This document shows positions 34,615-42,786 of a stretch of DNA of 64,000 nucleotides, one piece after another. This DNA is from Microbacterium timonense. Lineage in GTDB: Bacteria; Actinomycetota; Actinomycetes; Actinomycetales; Microbacteriaceae. A program made the translations under genes and the position numbers. The first letter of the stretch is position 1. Each line of letters opens with the position of its first letter. The notes below the pieces were generated by a model. It was not told the origin of the DNA and did not search any database. It was given only the letters and a program-made list of their open reading frames with translations. The DNA lies in assembly GCF_900292075.1 (NCBI RefSeq), contig NZ_OLMV01000004.1:285579-349578 (forward strand), read 5' to 3'.

Positions 34615-35844
34615 ATGACGTCCGACCCCGGAGCCGCACGCCCGCGACCCTCCCTCACCCCACCGGAGTTCGCCTCCGCGCTCGCGCAGCCGCGCCATGG
34701 CGCGCCAGCGCCGATCATGCCGCCTCAGACCTCACCCGCGCCCGTCCAGCTGCCCACCGGGCTGGCGCCGCGTCGCGGCCGCACCGCGACGATCTGGATC
34801 GTCGGCATCCTCGTCCTGCTCCTCGTCGCGCTCGTGGCCTACTTCCTGAGCGCCATGGGTCCCGGGGCGTCGCTGGTCGGCATGCTGCTGGCTCTCGTGC
34901 CGCTGGCGGGCGTCCTGTTCGCCGTGCGCATCGTCGACCGCTGGGAGCCCGAGCCGCGTGGGCTGCTGGTCCTCGCTGTCGCATGGGGCGCGATCGCGGC
35001 CGTCGGCATCGCACTCGGCGTGGACTGGGTGCTGTCGCTGGTCTTCGGCGACGGCTCATCAGAAGCGCGCGAGGTGCTGCGAGCGGTGGTCCAGGCGCCC
35101 GTCGTGGAGGAGTTCGCGAAGGGTCTCGGTGTGCTCGTCATCTTCGCGACGGCGCGTCGTGCGTTCGACGGCCCGGTCGACGGCATCGTGTACGGCGCGC
35201 TCGTGGGCGCCGGCTTCGCCTTCACCGAGAACATCCAGTACTTCGCGCTGAGCTTCATCGAGGGCGGTGCGGTCGAGACGTCCGAGACGTTCTTCGTGCG
35301 TGGCATCCTCTCGCCGTTCGCGCACGTCATGTTCACGAGCGTGACCGGCTTCGCGCTCGGTCTGGCAGCGCGGCGCGGGCTTTCCACGGGCCAGGCGTTG
35401 GGACCGTGGCTGCTGGGACTGGCCGGGGCGATCGCCCTGCACGCGTTCTGGAACGGCTCCGCGGTGTTCGGCGAGTTCTTCGTGCTCTACCTCACCCTCC
35501 AGGTGCCGCTGTTCATCGGGTTCATCCTCGGGATCGTCGCGCTGCGGCGGGAGGAGTCGCGCCTGACCAGACGCCGGCTGGGGGACTACGCGGCCGCCGG
35601 ATGGTTCACGCCCCAAGAGGTCGACATGCTCGCCACCTCCGCGGGGCGCAAGGCGGCGCTCGCCTGGGCGCGGTCGTTGCGCGGCGATCGGACGGCGCTG
35701 ATGAAGACCTTCATCGCGGATGCCACAGCCCTCGCTGCGACGCGGCAACGCGCCATCACCGGGCGCGACGCGAACGCCGCGAGCCAGGAGCGGGAGCTGC
35801 TGACCAAGACCGCCGCAACCCGCGCCGCGATGTTCGCGCCGTAG
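34615..35844 (+). CDS. PrsW-family intramembrane metalloprotease
   Basis: Predicted multi-spanning membrane protease related to B. subtilis PrsW, which cleaves an anti-sigma factor. 409 residues with 8 or so membrane helices between about 60 and 310. Family residues are present: VVEEFAKG (double Glu), HVMFTSVTG and HAFWNGS. The last 100 residues are a cytoplasmic charged domain. ATG 34615 lies 6 bases after TAGGCT (34603-34608), leaderless; GTG 34609 is a weaker alternative. No anti-sigma gene is adjacent. Confidence 0.85.
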   Translation: MTSDPGAARPRPSLTPPEFASALAQPRHGAPAPIMPPQTSPAPVQLPTGLAPRRGRTATIWIVGILVLLLVALVAYFLSAMGPGASLVGMLLALVPLAGVLFAVRIVDRWEPEPRGLLVLAVAWGAIAAVGIALGVDWVLSLVFGDGSSEAREVLRAVVQAPVVEEFAKGLGVLVIFATARRAFDGPVDGIVYGALVGAGFAFTENIQYFALSFIEGGAVETSETFFVRGILSPFAHVMFTSVTGFALGLAARRGLSTGQALGPWLLGLAGAIALHAFWNGSAVFGEFFVLYLTLQVPLFIGFILGIVALRREESRLTRRRLGDYAAAGWFTPQEVDMLATSAGRKAALAWARSLRGDRTALMKTFIADATALAATRQRAITGRDANAASQERELLTKTAATRAAMFAP

Positions 35845-35853
35845 ACCTTGACA

Positions 35854-36032
35854 CCGCAGCGCGGCTGCGGGCATCCTGATCTCAGACCAACTCAGCGCTC
35901 GGTAGACACGCAGGCATCGCCGCGGCACCGGGCGCTGAGTCTTGAGTCGGGCCGGATCAATGCGAGCGCCAGCGAGCGTTGATGCGGCCCGACTCAAGAT
36001 CGAGGAGCGAGCGCCAGCGAGCGTATCGAGAT
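35854..36032. repeat. Chain of palindromes between the PrsW and FKBP genes
   Basis: Region of 266 bp without a gene. In order: hairpin CCGCAGC/GCTGCGG (35854-35870, likely PrsW terminator); 14-bp arms at 35890-35903 and 35927-35940 with one G-T pair; 14-bp perfect arms at 35941-35954 and 35985-35998; and an ATCGAG/TATCGAGAT pair around GAGCGCCAGCGAGCG at about 35999-36032. The unit GAGCGCCAGCGAGCG occurs twice. Confidence 0.7.
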
Positions 36033-36110
36033 CTCCCGCGGCACACCCCGGCGGGCGATGGTGCCCGGGAGGGCGTGCCCGATGGGGGAGAGCGTGCTTG
36101 GATGGTTGTC

Positions 36111-36479
36111 ATGACTGACGACCGCACCAAGCCCGAGATCGACCCGCCCGCCGGCCCCGCGCCGGTCGACCTGGTGATCCGCGACATCGTCGTGGGCGAG
36201 GGCGCCGAGGCCAAGCCCGGCGACACCGTGACCGTCCACTACGTGGGCGTCGAGTACGACACCGGCGAGGAGTTCGACTCCTCGTGGAACCGGGGCGAGA
36301 GCATCCAGTTCCCGCTGCGCGGTCTCATCAAGGGCTGGCAGGACGGGATCCCGGGCATGAAGGTCGGCGGTCGCCGGGAGCTCGTGATCCCGCCGGACCT
36401 CGCCTATGGTCCGGCCGGTGGCCACTTCCTCGGTGGCAAGACCCTCATCTTCGTCATCGACCTCATCGCCGTCGGCTGA
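36111..36479 (+). CDS. FKBP-type peptidyl-prolyl isomerase
   Basis: Prolyl isomerase with a single FKBP domain. 122 residues: DTVTVHYVGVEYDTGEEFDSS, GLIKGWQDGIPGMKVGGRRELVIPP and a late DLIAVG strand, with most FK506-pocket residues (Tyr, Phe, Asp, Trp). No signal peptide, so cytoplasmic. ATG 36111 is chosen for its position; ATG 36102, three codons upstream, is equally open. Confidence 0.9.
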   Translation: MTDDRTKPEIDPPAGPAPVDLVIRDIVVGEGAEAKPGDTVTVHYVGVEYDTGEEFDSSWNRGESIQFPLRGLIKGWQDGIPGMKVGGRRELVIPPDLAYGPAGGHFLGGKTLIFVIDLIAVG

Positions 36480-36505
36480 CGCGACGCCGAGCCGACATCG
36501 TCCGG

Positions 36506-36536
36506 GAGCGGATGCCGTGGTCAACGGCATCCGCTC
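36506..36536 (+). terminator. FKBP gene terminator
   Basis: GAGCGGATGCCGT (36506-36518) pairs with ACGGCATCCGCTC (36524-36536), 13 bp perfect, 5-nt loop, followed by TCTG. Confidence 0.8.
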
Positions 36537-36567
36537 TCTGCTTCATGCCGCGCGCTCCAGAATTTTG

Positions 36568-36596
36568 TATTCATGGGAATAGACGCCCCGTACCGT
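36568..36596 (+). promoter_or_regulatory. Possible operator and promoter of the yceI gene
   Basis: Spaced inverted repeat TATTCATGGGAATA (36568-36581) in an A+T-rich patch, followed by a -10-like TACCGT at 36591-36596. The size suits a dimeric winged-helix repressor. Confidence 0.4.
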
Positions 36597-36661
36597 CGCG
36601 TTGTCCTCCGTCAAGCCCGTCGTCGCACGCTCGCGGCGACCGATTCACACGAAGGACGACA

Positions 36662-37225
36662 ATGACCGACACCACCACGATCGACGTTCCCGGCTACAAG
36701 GCGGGCACCTGGGTGCTCGACCCCGCGCACAGCGAGGTCACCTTCAGCGTGCGCCACATGATGATCTCCAAGGTGCGCGGCACCTTCGGAATGAAGAGCG
36801 CGACACTCATCGCGCCGGAGAACCCGCTCGAGGCGCAGGTCGAGGCGAGCGTCGACGTCACGTCCGTCGACACGAAGGACGAGGGGCGCGACAACCACCT
36901 GCGTTCGGCTGACTTCTTCGACGTCGAGAACCACCCGACGATGGAGTTCCGCTCGACCGGTGCCCGCATCGTCGACGGCGACTTCCTGGTCGACGGCGAC
37001 CTGACCATCCGCGGGGTGACCAAGCCGGTCACGTTCGAGTTCGAGTTCGGCGGTTTCGGCACGGACCCGTGGGGCAACTACAAGGCCGGCGCGACGGCGA
37101 AGACCGTCGTGAACCGCGAGGACTTCGGTCTGACCTGGAACGCCGCGCTGGAGACCGGCGGCGTGCTGGTGGGCAAGGACGTCACCATCACGCTCGACCT
37201 GCAGGGCGCGCTGCAGCAGGACTGA
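36662..37225 (+). CDS. YceI-family lipocalin-like protein
   Basis: 187 residues, one full YceI beta-barrel domain: WVLDPAHSEVTFSVRHMM, DVTSVDTKDEGRDNHLRSADFFDVENHP, LTIRGVTKPV and DFGLTWN. YceI barrels bind isoprenoid-type lipids. No signal peptide is visible, as usual for the actinobacterial cytoplasmic form. ATG 36662 with a GAAGGA ribosome site. Confidence 0.92.
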   Translation: MTDTTTIDVPGYKAGTWVLDPAHSEVTFSVRHMMISKVRGTFGMKSATLIAPENPLEAQVEASVDVTSVDTKDEGRDNHLRSADFFDVENHPTMEFRSTGARIVDGDFLVDGDLTIRGVTKPVTFEFEFGGFGTDPWGNYKAGATAKTVVNREDFGLTWNAALETGGVLVGKDVTITLDLQGALQQD

Positions 37226-37238
37226 CCCCCTGACGCAC

Positions 37239-37279
37239 GAGCCGGACGGATGCCGCGGGCCGCGGCATCCGTCCGGCTC
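37239..37279. terminator. Strong bidirectional terminator
   Basis: 19-bp perfect stem (37239-37257 with 37261-37279), 3-nt loop, then TTTCT. Lies between convergent yceI and EamA genes. Confidence 0.9.
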
Positions 37280-37297
37280 TTTCTGCATTCCGGTGGC

Positions 37298-38236
37298 TCA
37301 GGCTCGGGTTCGACGGCGCAGACGGTCCTGGGCGAGCACGATGCCGAGGAACACGACGAGCGCGCCGACCGGCTCATTCCACGAGATCGTCTCTCCGAGG
37401 ATCAGGATGCCGAGCACGACGCCGACCACGGGGGTGATGTATGTGACGGTGGACGCCCGGGTCGGCCCCCACGCTCGAACCGTGTTCTGGTTCCAGACAT
37501 ACGCGATGCCGGTGCCCAGGCATCCCAGAAGGAGCAGGCTCACCACGATCGGCACGTCGAGCCGCACCGGCGTGAGGACCAGGAAGGGCGTGAGAAGCGC
37601 CATCACCACGCCGGCCATCGCGATGTAGCCGAACGTGAAGGCCAGCGCCGACATGCCGGTGTTCGACACGAACCGCCGCATGTAGGCGAAGCTGAAGCCG
37701 TAGCTGGCCGTCGCGCCGAGGATCGCGAGCTCGGCGACCAGGCTGCCGTCCAGGGAGACCGCCTGCCACGGCGCGATGATGACCACGACCCCCAGGATGC
37801 CGACCGCGATACCCGCCACCTGCAGCGCCTTCAGTCGTTCCACCCGGAACACGAGCCACGCCATGACAGCGGTCATGATGGGCGTCGTGGCGTTGAAGAT
37901 GCTGGCCAACCCCGAGCTGACATGCTGCTGCGCCCAGGAGAACAGCAGGAACGGGATGACGCAGAAGGTCAGGCCGAGCACCGTCAGGTGCGCCCACACC
38001 CGCACGCTGCGCGACAGGTGCTCCCGGCGAAGCAGGACGAGCGCCCCGAGCGTCAGCGCTCCCAGCACGATCCTCGTCCAGGCGACCTGCGCCGGCGAGA
38101 TGCCCGTGAGCGACACCTTCATGAACAGGAAGCTCGCACCCCACACGATTCCCGCCAGCACGAACTGCACGGCGACCCAGTGCGGCGACGGAGAGCGCTG
38201 AGTGTCTGCTGCGCGAGCAGCGTCGGTGGCGACCAT
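37298..38236 (-). CDS. EamA/DMT-superfamily transporter
   Basis: Ten-helix drug/metabolite exporter-type permease of 312 residues, two EamA halves: the first with FVLAGIVWGASFLFMKVSL, the second with GILGVVVII and a late VWNQNTVRAWGPTRASTVTYITPVVGVVLG. Substrate unknown. ATG 38236 lies 6 bases after TACCGT (38248-38243), leaderless, which sets the start inside a much longer open frame. Confidence 0.85.
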   Translation of the reverse strand: MVATDAARAADTQRSPSPHWVAVQFVLAGIVWGASFLFMKVSLTGISPAQVAWTRIVLGALTLGALVLLRREHLSRSVRVWAHLTVLGLTFCVIPFLLFSWAQQHVSSGLASIFNATTPIMTAVMAWLVFRVERLKALQVAGIAVGILGVVVIIAPWQAVSLDGSLVAELAILGATASYGFSFAYMRRFVSNTGMSALAFTFGYIAMAGVVMALLTPFLVLTPVRLDVPIVVSLLLLGCLGTGIAYVWNQNTVRAWGPTRASTVTYITPVVGVVLGILILGETISWNEPVGALVVFLGIVLAQDRLRRRTRA

Positions 38237-38319
38237 GCAGCCACGGTACGACCGCACGCCGACATGCGTCGCCGCGAGAGAGTGCGACGGCCGAAATCCG
38301 CCGATGTGCGACGCTTCGA

Positions 38320-39633
38320 CTACGGCACCGGATGCTCCGCGTCGTACGCGCGGAACCGCGGGCTCGCCCGCACCAGCGTCGCCACGAGTCCGAGGATCAC
38401 AAGGCCTCCCAGCAGCGGTGGGAACCACAGAGCCGCGAGCGTGGCCAGCGTGCCCGCATAGAGGGCGCCCAGGCGTGGGCCGCCGGCGACCACGACGATG
38501 AAGATGCCCTGCAGGCGCCCGCGGATGGCGTCGGGCACCGCCGCCTGCACCATGGTGTTGCGGAAGATCGAGCTGATGTTGTCGGCTGCGCCCGAGACGG
38601 CCAGCGTGAGGCAGGCCAGGGCGATGAGGATCACGTTCGGTGTGTCCGCGTCCACGCGCGCCGGCGCTGCCCAGCCGAGCGCAGCGGCACCGAGCACCAG
38701 CCCCAGCGCGGCGATCGACCCTCCGTAGACGAGGATCGCGCGCTCGATGCCCAGACCCTGACGGTGGATCGCGCCGACCCGGCCCGAGAAGAGGCTCGAG
38801 GCGAACGCCCCGGCGGCGACGGAGGCCGTCAGCAGTCCCGTGGTGATGGGTCCGCCGCCCAGCAGCACGGCGCCGATCGCGGGGAACAGCGACAGCGGCT
38901 GACCGAACGTCATCGCGATGATGTCGAGGATGAACTGCAGCCGGATGTTGGAGGCTCGCCGCAGGAACCGCCAGCCGTCCCGAAGCGACTCCAGCCCCGG
39001 CCGTACGATGTCGCCCTCGGGCCGGAGAGAGGGGAGCGTCCACAGGCCCAGGAACAGCGAGGTCATCAGGAGGACATCGAGCGTGTAGGTCCACGCGTAG
39101 CCGGTCAGGGCGACCAGTACGCCGGCCAGCGCCGGCCCCGCCATCACCATGATCCCGACGGTGATGCCGCCGAGGGCGGATGCCGCCGGCAGCAGCTCGC
39201 GAGGGAGCAGGCGTGGCACGATGGCCTGCCGCGTCGCGAGCACGATGGAGTTCGCCGCGGAGTTCACGATGCTGAGGCCGTACAGCCACCACACCGTCTC
39301 CAGGCCCGTCCACGCGAGGGCGGCGAGCAGCGCCGTGGAGGCGAAGGTCACGGTCGCCGCGATGAGCGCCACCGCACGGCGGTCGAAGGCATCCGCCAGC
39401 ATCCCGCCGTAGATACCCGCGATGACCATGGGAACCAGACCCGCCACGGCGATCATCGACACGGCGAACGTGGAGCCGGTGAGGTCGTACATCTGCAGCA
39501 TGATCGCGACGATCGTGAGCTGTCCGCCGAGCCCGGCCAGCGTGGAGCCGACCCACATGCGCGCGAAGGCGGGGCTCGTGCGGAAGGGGCGCAGATCGAT
39601 GAAGTGGCTGCGATGGTCCCCGGGCGCGCTCAC
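38320..39633 (-). CDS. MFS transporter
   Basis: Major facilitator permease of 437 residues, about 12 helices, resembling the MFS_3/enterobactin-exporter type ([21 protein letters not shown] start, [14 protein letters not shown] loop). Substrate unknown. The GTG start at 39633 overlaps the TGA of a 31-codon upstream frame (GTGA), and GGAG lies 8 bases upstream. Confidence 0.82.
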   Translation of the reverse strand: MSAPGDHRSHFIDLRPFRTSPAFARMWVGSTLAGLGGQLTIVAIMLQMYDLTGSTFAVSMIAVAGLVPMVIAGIYGGMLADAFDRRAVALIAATVTFASTALLAALAWTGLETVWWLYGLSIVNSAANSIVLATRQAIVPRLLPRELLPAASALGGITVGIMVMAGPALAGVLVALTGYAWTYTLDVLLMTSLFLGLWTLPSLRPEGDIVRPGLESLRDGWRFLRRASNIRLQFILDIIAMTFGQPLSLFPAIGAVLLGGGPITTGLLTASVAAGAFASSLFSGRVGAIHRQGLGIERAILVYGGSIAALGLVLGAAALGWAAPARVDADTPNVILIALACLTLAVSGAADNISSIFRNTMVQAAVPDAIRGRLQGIFIVVVAGGPRLGALYAGTLATLAALWFPPLLGGLVILGLVATLVRASPRFRAYDAEHPVP

Positions 39634-39725
39634 GCGCCGGCTCCGCCGTGCACGATCGCGCCTCCCGATGCCGCCCCCAGCGGTCCTACTCGGCTGCTCG
39701 GGCGGAGGCGGGGGGAGTGCTGCAC
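39630..39725 (-). CDS. Putative leaderless upstream ORF coupled to the MFS gene
   Basis: 31-codon open frame starting GTG 39725, which is 7 bases after TACGCT (39738-39733), the same arrangement as the leaderless genes here. Its TGA overlaps the MFS GTG by GTGA. Peptide rich in Ser, Arg and Gly, no known motif. It may only load ribosomes onto the transporter start. Existence as a peptide is unproven. Confidence 0.4.
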   Translation of the reverse strand: MQHSPRLRPSSRVGPLGAASGGAIVHGGAGA

Positions 39726-39785
39726 GGGTTCGAGCGTACCGGCGCGCAAGGGCGGACGCGGTCGCCCGAGGCATCCCGCTGCTGG

Positions 39786-39880
39786 TAGACTCTTCAGGTT
39801 GCCGTTGGATCGGCCGCGGAGAAAGAGAGCTCGCACATCGGGTGACGGGCACCGCGCAACAAGGAGGAAGGGGATCACCT
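39786..39880 (+). promoter_or_regulatory. rpsO promoter -10 and leader
   Basis: TAGACT at 39786-39791 gives a start near 39798 and a leader of about 83 nt ending in AAGGAGG before ATG 39881. S15 represses its own mRNA in several bacteria through leader structures; no specific fold could be assigned here. Confidence 0.5.
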
Positions 39881-40150
39881 ATGGCACTGGATGCAGACGT
39901 CAAGAAGGCGATCATCGAAGAGTACGCGACGCACCCCGGTGACACCGGATCCCCCGAGGTGCAGGTCGCGATGCTGACGCAGCGCATCAAGGACCTCACC
40001 GAGCACCTCAAGGAGCACAAGCACGACCACCACTCGCGTCGTGGGCTGTTCCTGCTCGTCGGTCAGCGCCGCCGTCTGCTCGGCTACCTCCAGGACATCG
40101 ACATCAACCGTTACCGGTCGCTGATCGAGCGTCTCGGACTGCGCCGCTAA
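39881..40150 (+). CDS. rpsO: 30S ribosomal protein S15
   Basis: 89-residue S15, binds 16S rRNA helices 20-22. Family motifs [26 protein letters not shown] and [10 protein letters not shown] are all present. It is separated from pnp, its usual neighbour, by about 19 kb. Confidence 0.98.
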   Translation: MALDADVKKAIIEEYATHPGDTGSPEVQVAMLTQRIKDLTEHLKEHKHDHHSRRGLFLLVGQRRRLLGYLQDIDINRYRSLIERLGLRR

Positions 40151-40187
40151 TCGCGACCAGCGTTCAATCGCGCAAAACATTCTTGTG

Positions 40188-40216
40188 AAGGCCTCCCCAC
40201 GGTGTGGGGAGGCCTT
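40188..40216 (+). terminator. rpsO terminator
   Basis: AAGGCCTCCCCAC (40188-40200) pairs perfectly with GTGGGGAGGCCTT (40204-40216), loop GGT, then CTTC. Confidence 0.9.
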
Positions 40217-40268
40217 CTTCATGCGCGCTGCGCGTCTGCGGCGGCGGCATCCGATCGCCCGGCCGCAC

Positions 40269-40339
40269 CGCGAGACTGCAGTGGGGCGCCGAGACTGCAC
40301 GCCGCGCTGGGAGTCTCGGCGCTCCGATGGAGTCTCGCG
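40269..40339. repeat. Nested double palindrome
   Basis: Outer arms CGCGAGACT (40269-40277) and AGTCTCGCG (40331-40339); inner arms GCCGAGACT (40288-40296) and AGTCTCGGC (40312-40320). No gene overlaps it; it lies between rpsO and the convergent oxygenase gene. Confidence 0.7.
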
Positions 40340-40367
40340 GACGTGAGTGTTCGGATGGATGCCGTGG

Positions 40368-41390
40368 CTAGCGCGAAGCGGCCGCCCGGGCCGCGACGAG
40401 ATCGGCGTGGTGGATCTCGGCCACGTCGGGGTGGGCGCGCAGTCGGGACTTGAGCGCGTTCTCACCGTAGAGCGCGTGGATCGGGTTCGTCGGGTCCTGC
40501 GTCACACCGCGGGCGTGGGCCGCGAGCTCCTCCGGCAGCTCGATGAGCGGCAGGCGCTTGTCGAGGGCGGGGTTGAAGAAGAACGGCACGGAGATGCGGT
40601 CCTCGGGGTACCGGGGCGAGATGACGCGGTGCTTCGTGGCGATCAGGTAACCCTGGGTCGCGTACTCGAGCAGCTCGCCGATGTTGACGACGAACGCGCC
40701 GGGCACCGGGGGAGCGTCGACCCAGTGCCCATCGCGCTCGACCTGCAGGCCCCCCTTGCCGGGCTCGACCCACAGCAGCGTCAGCACGCCGGAGTCCTTG
40801 TGGGCGCCGACGCCCTGCTGGGGTGTCGGGTCCTCCTTGCCGGGGTACCGGACGATCTTGATGAGCGTCGAGGGCTCACCGAAGTGCTCGTCGAAGTAGT
40901 TCTCCGGCGCACCGAGCGAGAGCGCCCACGCCCGCAGCAGCTTGCGGGCGACTCCCGACAGGTGGTCGTGCCACTCCGTGACGACCTCGCGCAGCTCCGG
41001 CTGCGCCTGCGGCCAGAGGTTCGGTCCGATGAGGCGGGCGAAGTCGGGAGCGTCGGGGTCGGTGACCGCTTCGCGTTCGGGGCCGATGTCGATCTGCTCC
41101 CGCCAGTCCACCTTGCCCTGCGTGCGCTCGCCGCCGATGCGGGTGTAGCCGCGGAAATGCGGGCTGTTCACGTTCTCGATCGCGAGTTTGTCCGCCTCGG
41201 GCAGCGCGAAGAACTCGCGGGCGACGCGGTGCAGCCGCTGCTCCAGCTCGGGCGACACCCCCGTTCCGGTGAGGTAGAAGAAGCCGACGTCGTGCGTCGC
41301 AGCGCGCAGGTCGTCGCGGAACTGAGCGGCCGCCTCCGGGCCGGCGTCGAGCCGGGAGAGGTCGAGGATCGGCAGATTGAGGTCGGTCAT
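40368..41390 (-). CDS. 2OG-Fe(II) oxygenase, isopenicillin N synthase family
   Basis: 340 residues. N-terminal DIOX_N part (about 1-130) and a double-stranded beta-helix with the iron ligands in GAHKDSG (H and D) and KHRVIS (H), and the RISVPFF Arg/Ser motif that binds 2-oxoglutarate or substrate. Probably hydroxylates or desaturates a small molecule; no biosynthetic cluster surrounds it. ATG 41390 lies 6 bases after TACTCT (41402-41397), leaderless. Confidence 0.85.
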   Translation of the reverse strand: MTDLNLPILDLSRLDAGPEAAAQFRDDLRAATHDVGFFYLTGTGVSPELEQRLHRVAREFFALPEADKLAIENVNSPHFRGYTRIGGERTQGKVDWREQIDIGPEREAVTDPDAPDFARLIGPNLWPQAQPELREVVTEWHDHLSGVARKLLRAWALSLGAPENYFDEHFGEPSTLIKIVRYPGKEDPTPQQGVGAHKDSGVLTLLWVEPGKGGLQVERDGHWVDAPPVPGAFVVNIGELLEYATQGYLIATKHRVISPRYPEDRISVPFFFNPALDKRLPLIELPEELAAHARGVTQDPTNPIHALYGENALKSRLRAHPDVAEIHHADLVAARAAASR

Positions 41391-41495
41391 GCTGTGAGAG
41401 TAGGCGGCGGCCGCGGCATCCGTCCCGTTTGTTGCCTACGGTTTCGCTTCCCCCGGATGCCCCGCTGCCGACTCGTGGGCCAGCCCCACCCCCGT

Positions 41496-41550
41496 GACTT
41501 GGCCTGAATGTACGCGACACGCCGAGTGCCGCGTACATACAGGCCAAGTC
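41496..41550. repeat. 21-bp inverted repeat hairpin
   Basis: Arms at 41496-41516 and 41530-41550 pair at 20 of 21 positions (one A-A mismatch) with a 13-nt loop. It lies about 35 bp past the epoxide hydrolase stop and 105 bp upstream of the oxygenase start, so it could be a terminator or a repeat element. Confidence 0.7.
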
Positions 41551-41584
41551 AACAGTGACGGGGAGGGGAGGGGAGGGGGCGCGA

Positions 41585-42724
41585 TCAGGGGCGGCCGAAG
41601 AACGCGCGGATGTCGCCGACGACGAGCTTCGGGACCTCGAGCGCCGCGTAGTGACCGCCGCGCTCGAAGCGGCTCCAGTGGACGATGTTCGAGTTGTCGC
41701 GCTCGGCGAACACCTTGATCGTCTGGAAGTCGTCCTTGAACACGGCCACGCCGGTGCGCGCGTCGCTGACACGAGGTTCGCCCTGCGCCAGCGCGTTGTC
41801 GCGGTACGCCCGGCTCATGCCCGCGGACGCGTTGGCGAACCACGCGACGCTCACCTCGGTGAGGATCGTCTCGAGGGGTACGAGCGACGTCCCGTTCCCG
41901 AACGAGTTGAACAGCTCCGCATACGCGAGGTGCCCGATCGGCGAGTCCGACAGGGCGGCGGCGATCGTCTGCGGCCGCGCGGCGTTCATCGTGTTGTACG
42001 CCCCGACCGATTGGAACCATTGCATGTGCTCCAGGCCCGCGTAGTCCTGAGGCTCCAGCTTCTCGAACTCGGCCGGGTCGCCGGAGGGGAAGGAGAACAG
42101 CTGCAGCACGTGCAGGCCGAGGAAGCCGTCCGGGCCGAGGAGGCCCAGCTCGCGGGCGATCATGGCGCCGTTGTCGCTGCCGTGGATGCCGTACGACGTG
42201 TACCCGAGGCGGCGCATGAGCGTGTCGTACGCCCCGGCCACCCGGGCCGTCGTCCAGCCCGCCTCGGTGACCGGCTGGCTGAACCCGAAACCGGGGGCAT
42301 CCGGCACGATGACGTCGAAGGCGTCCTCGGCCCGCCCGCCGTGGGCGACGGGGTCGACGAGCGGTCCGATCATGTCGAGGTAGTCGACGAACGATCCCGG
42401 ATAGGTGTGCGCCAGCAGGAGCGGGGTGGCGTCCGGGTGCGGCGACCGGACGTGGATGAAGTGGAAGGTCTGCCCGTCGATCTCGGTCGTGAAGTGCGGC
42501 ACCTCGTTCATCCGGGCCTCCGCGCGGCGCCAGTCGAACCCGTCGCGCCACTGTGCAAGTGCTTCGGTCAGGTAGCCGTTCGGGGTGCCGGACTCCCACT
42601 GGTCACCCGGCGCCGGCTGCGGAAGGCGGGTGCGCGCCAGGCGATCGGCGAGGTCGTCGAGGGCGGACTGTGCGACGTCGACGCGGAAGGGACGGATCTC
42701 GGCTGAGGCGGTTGCGGTGTTCAT
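41585..42724 (-). CDS. Epoxide hydrolase, EHN-domain type
   Basis: 379 residues. N-terminal epoxide-hydrolase lid domain (about 8-115) then an alpha/beta hydrolase core with HTYPGSF oxyanion region, PDAPGFGFS, nucleophile Asp 184 in HGSDNGA and the catalytic His in RGGHYAALE. Resembles microsomal-type epoxide hydrolases of actinobacteria. ATG 42724 lies 7 bases after TATCGT (42737-42732), leaderless. Divergent from a WYL regulator across 62 bp. Confidence 0.88.
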   Translation of the reverse strand: MNTATASAEIRPFRVDVAQSALDDLADRLARTRLPQPAPGDQWESGTPNGYLTEALAQWRDGFDWRRAEARMNEVPHFTTEIDGQTFHFIHVRSPHPDATPLLLAHTYPGSFVDYLDMIGPLVDPVAHGGRAEDAFDVIVPDAPGFGFSQPVTEAGWTTARVAGAYDTLMRRLGYTSYGIHGSDNGAMIARELGLLGPDGFLGLHVLQLFSFPSGDPAEFEKLEPQDYAGLEHMQWFQSVGAYNTMNAARPQTIAAALSDSPIGHLAYAELFNSFGNGTSLVPLETILTEVSVAWFANASAGMSRAYRDNALAQGEPRVSDARTGVAVFKDDFQTIKVFAERDNSNIVHWSRFERGGHYAALEVPKLVVGDIRAFFGRP

Positions 42725-42731
42725 GTCTCCG

Positions 42732-42786
42732 ACGATACGGTCGAAACAGGCAGGTTATCTTCCTGTTATCACCAAGATTCGAGACG
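42732..42786. promoter_or_regulatory. Divergent promoter/operator between epoxide hydrolase and WYL regulator
   Basis: Contains AACAGG (42745-42750) inverted as CCTGTT (42762-42767), and two direct GTTATC copies (about 42754-42759 and 42765-42770). The left part carries the hydrolase -10. Probable binding site of the divergent regulator. Confidence 0.5.
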
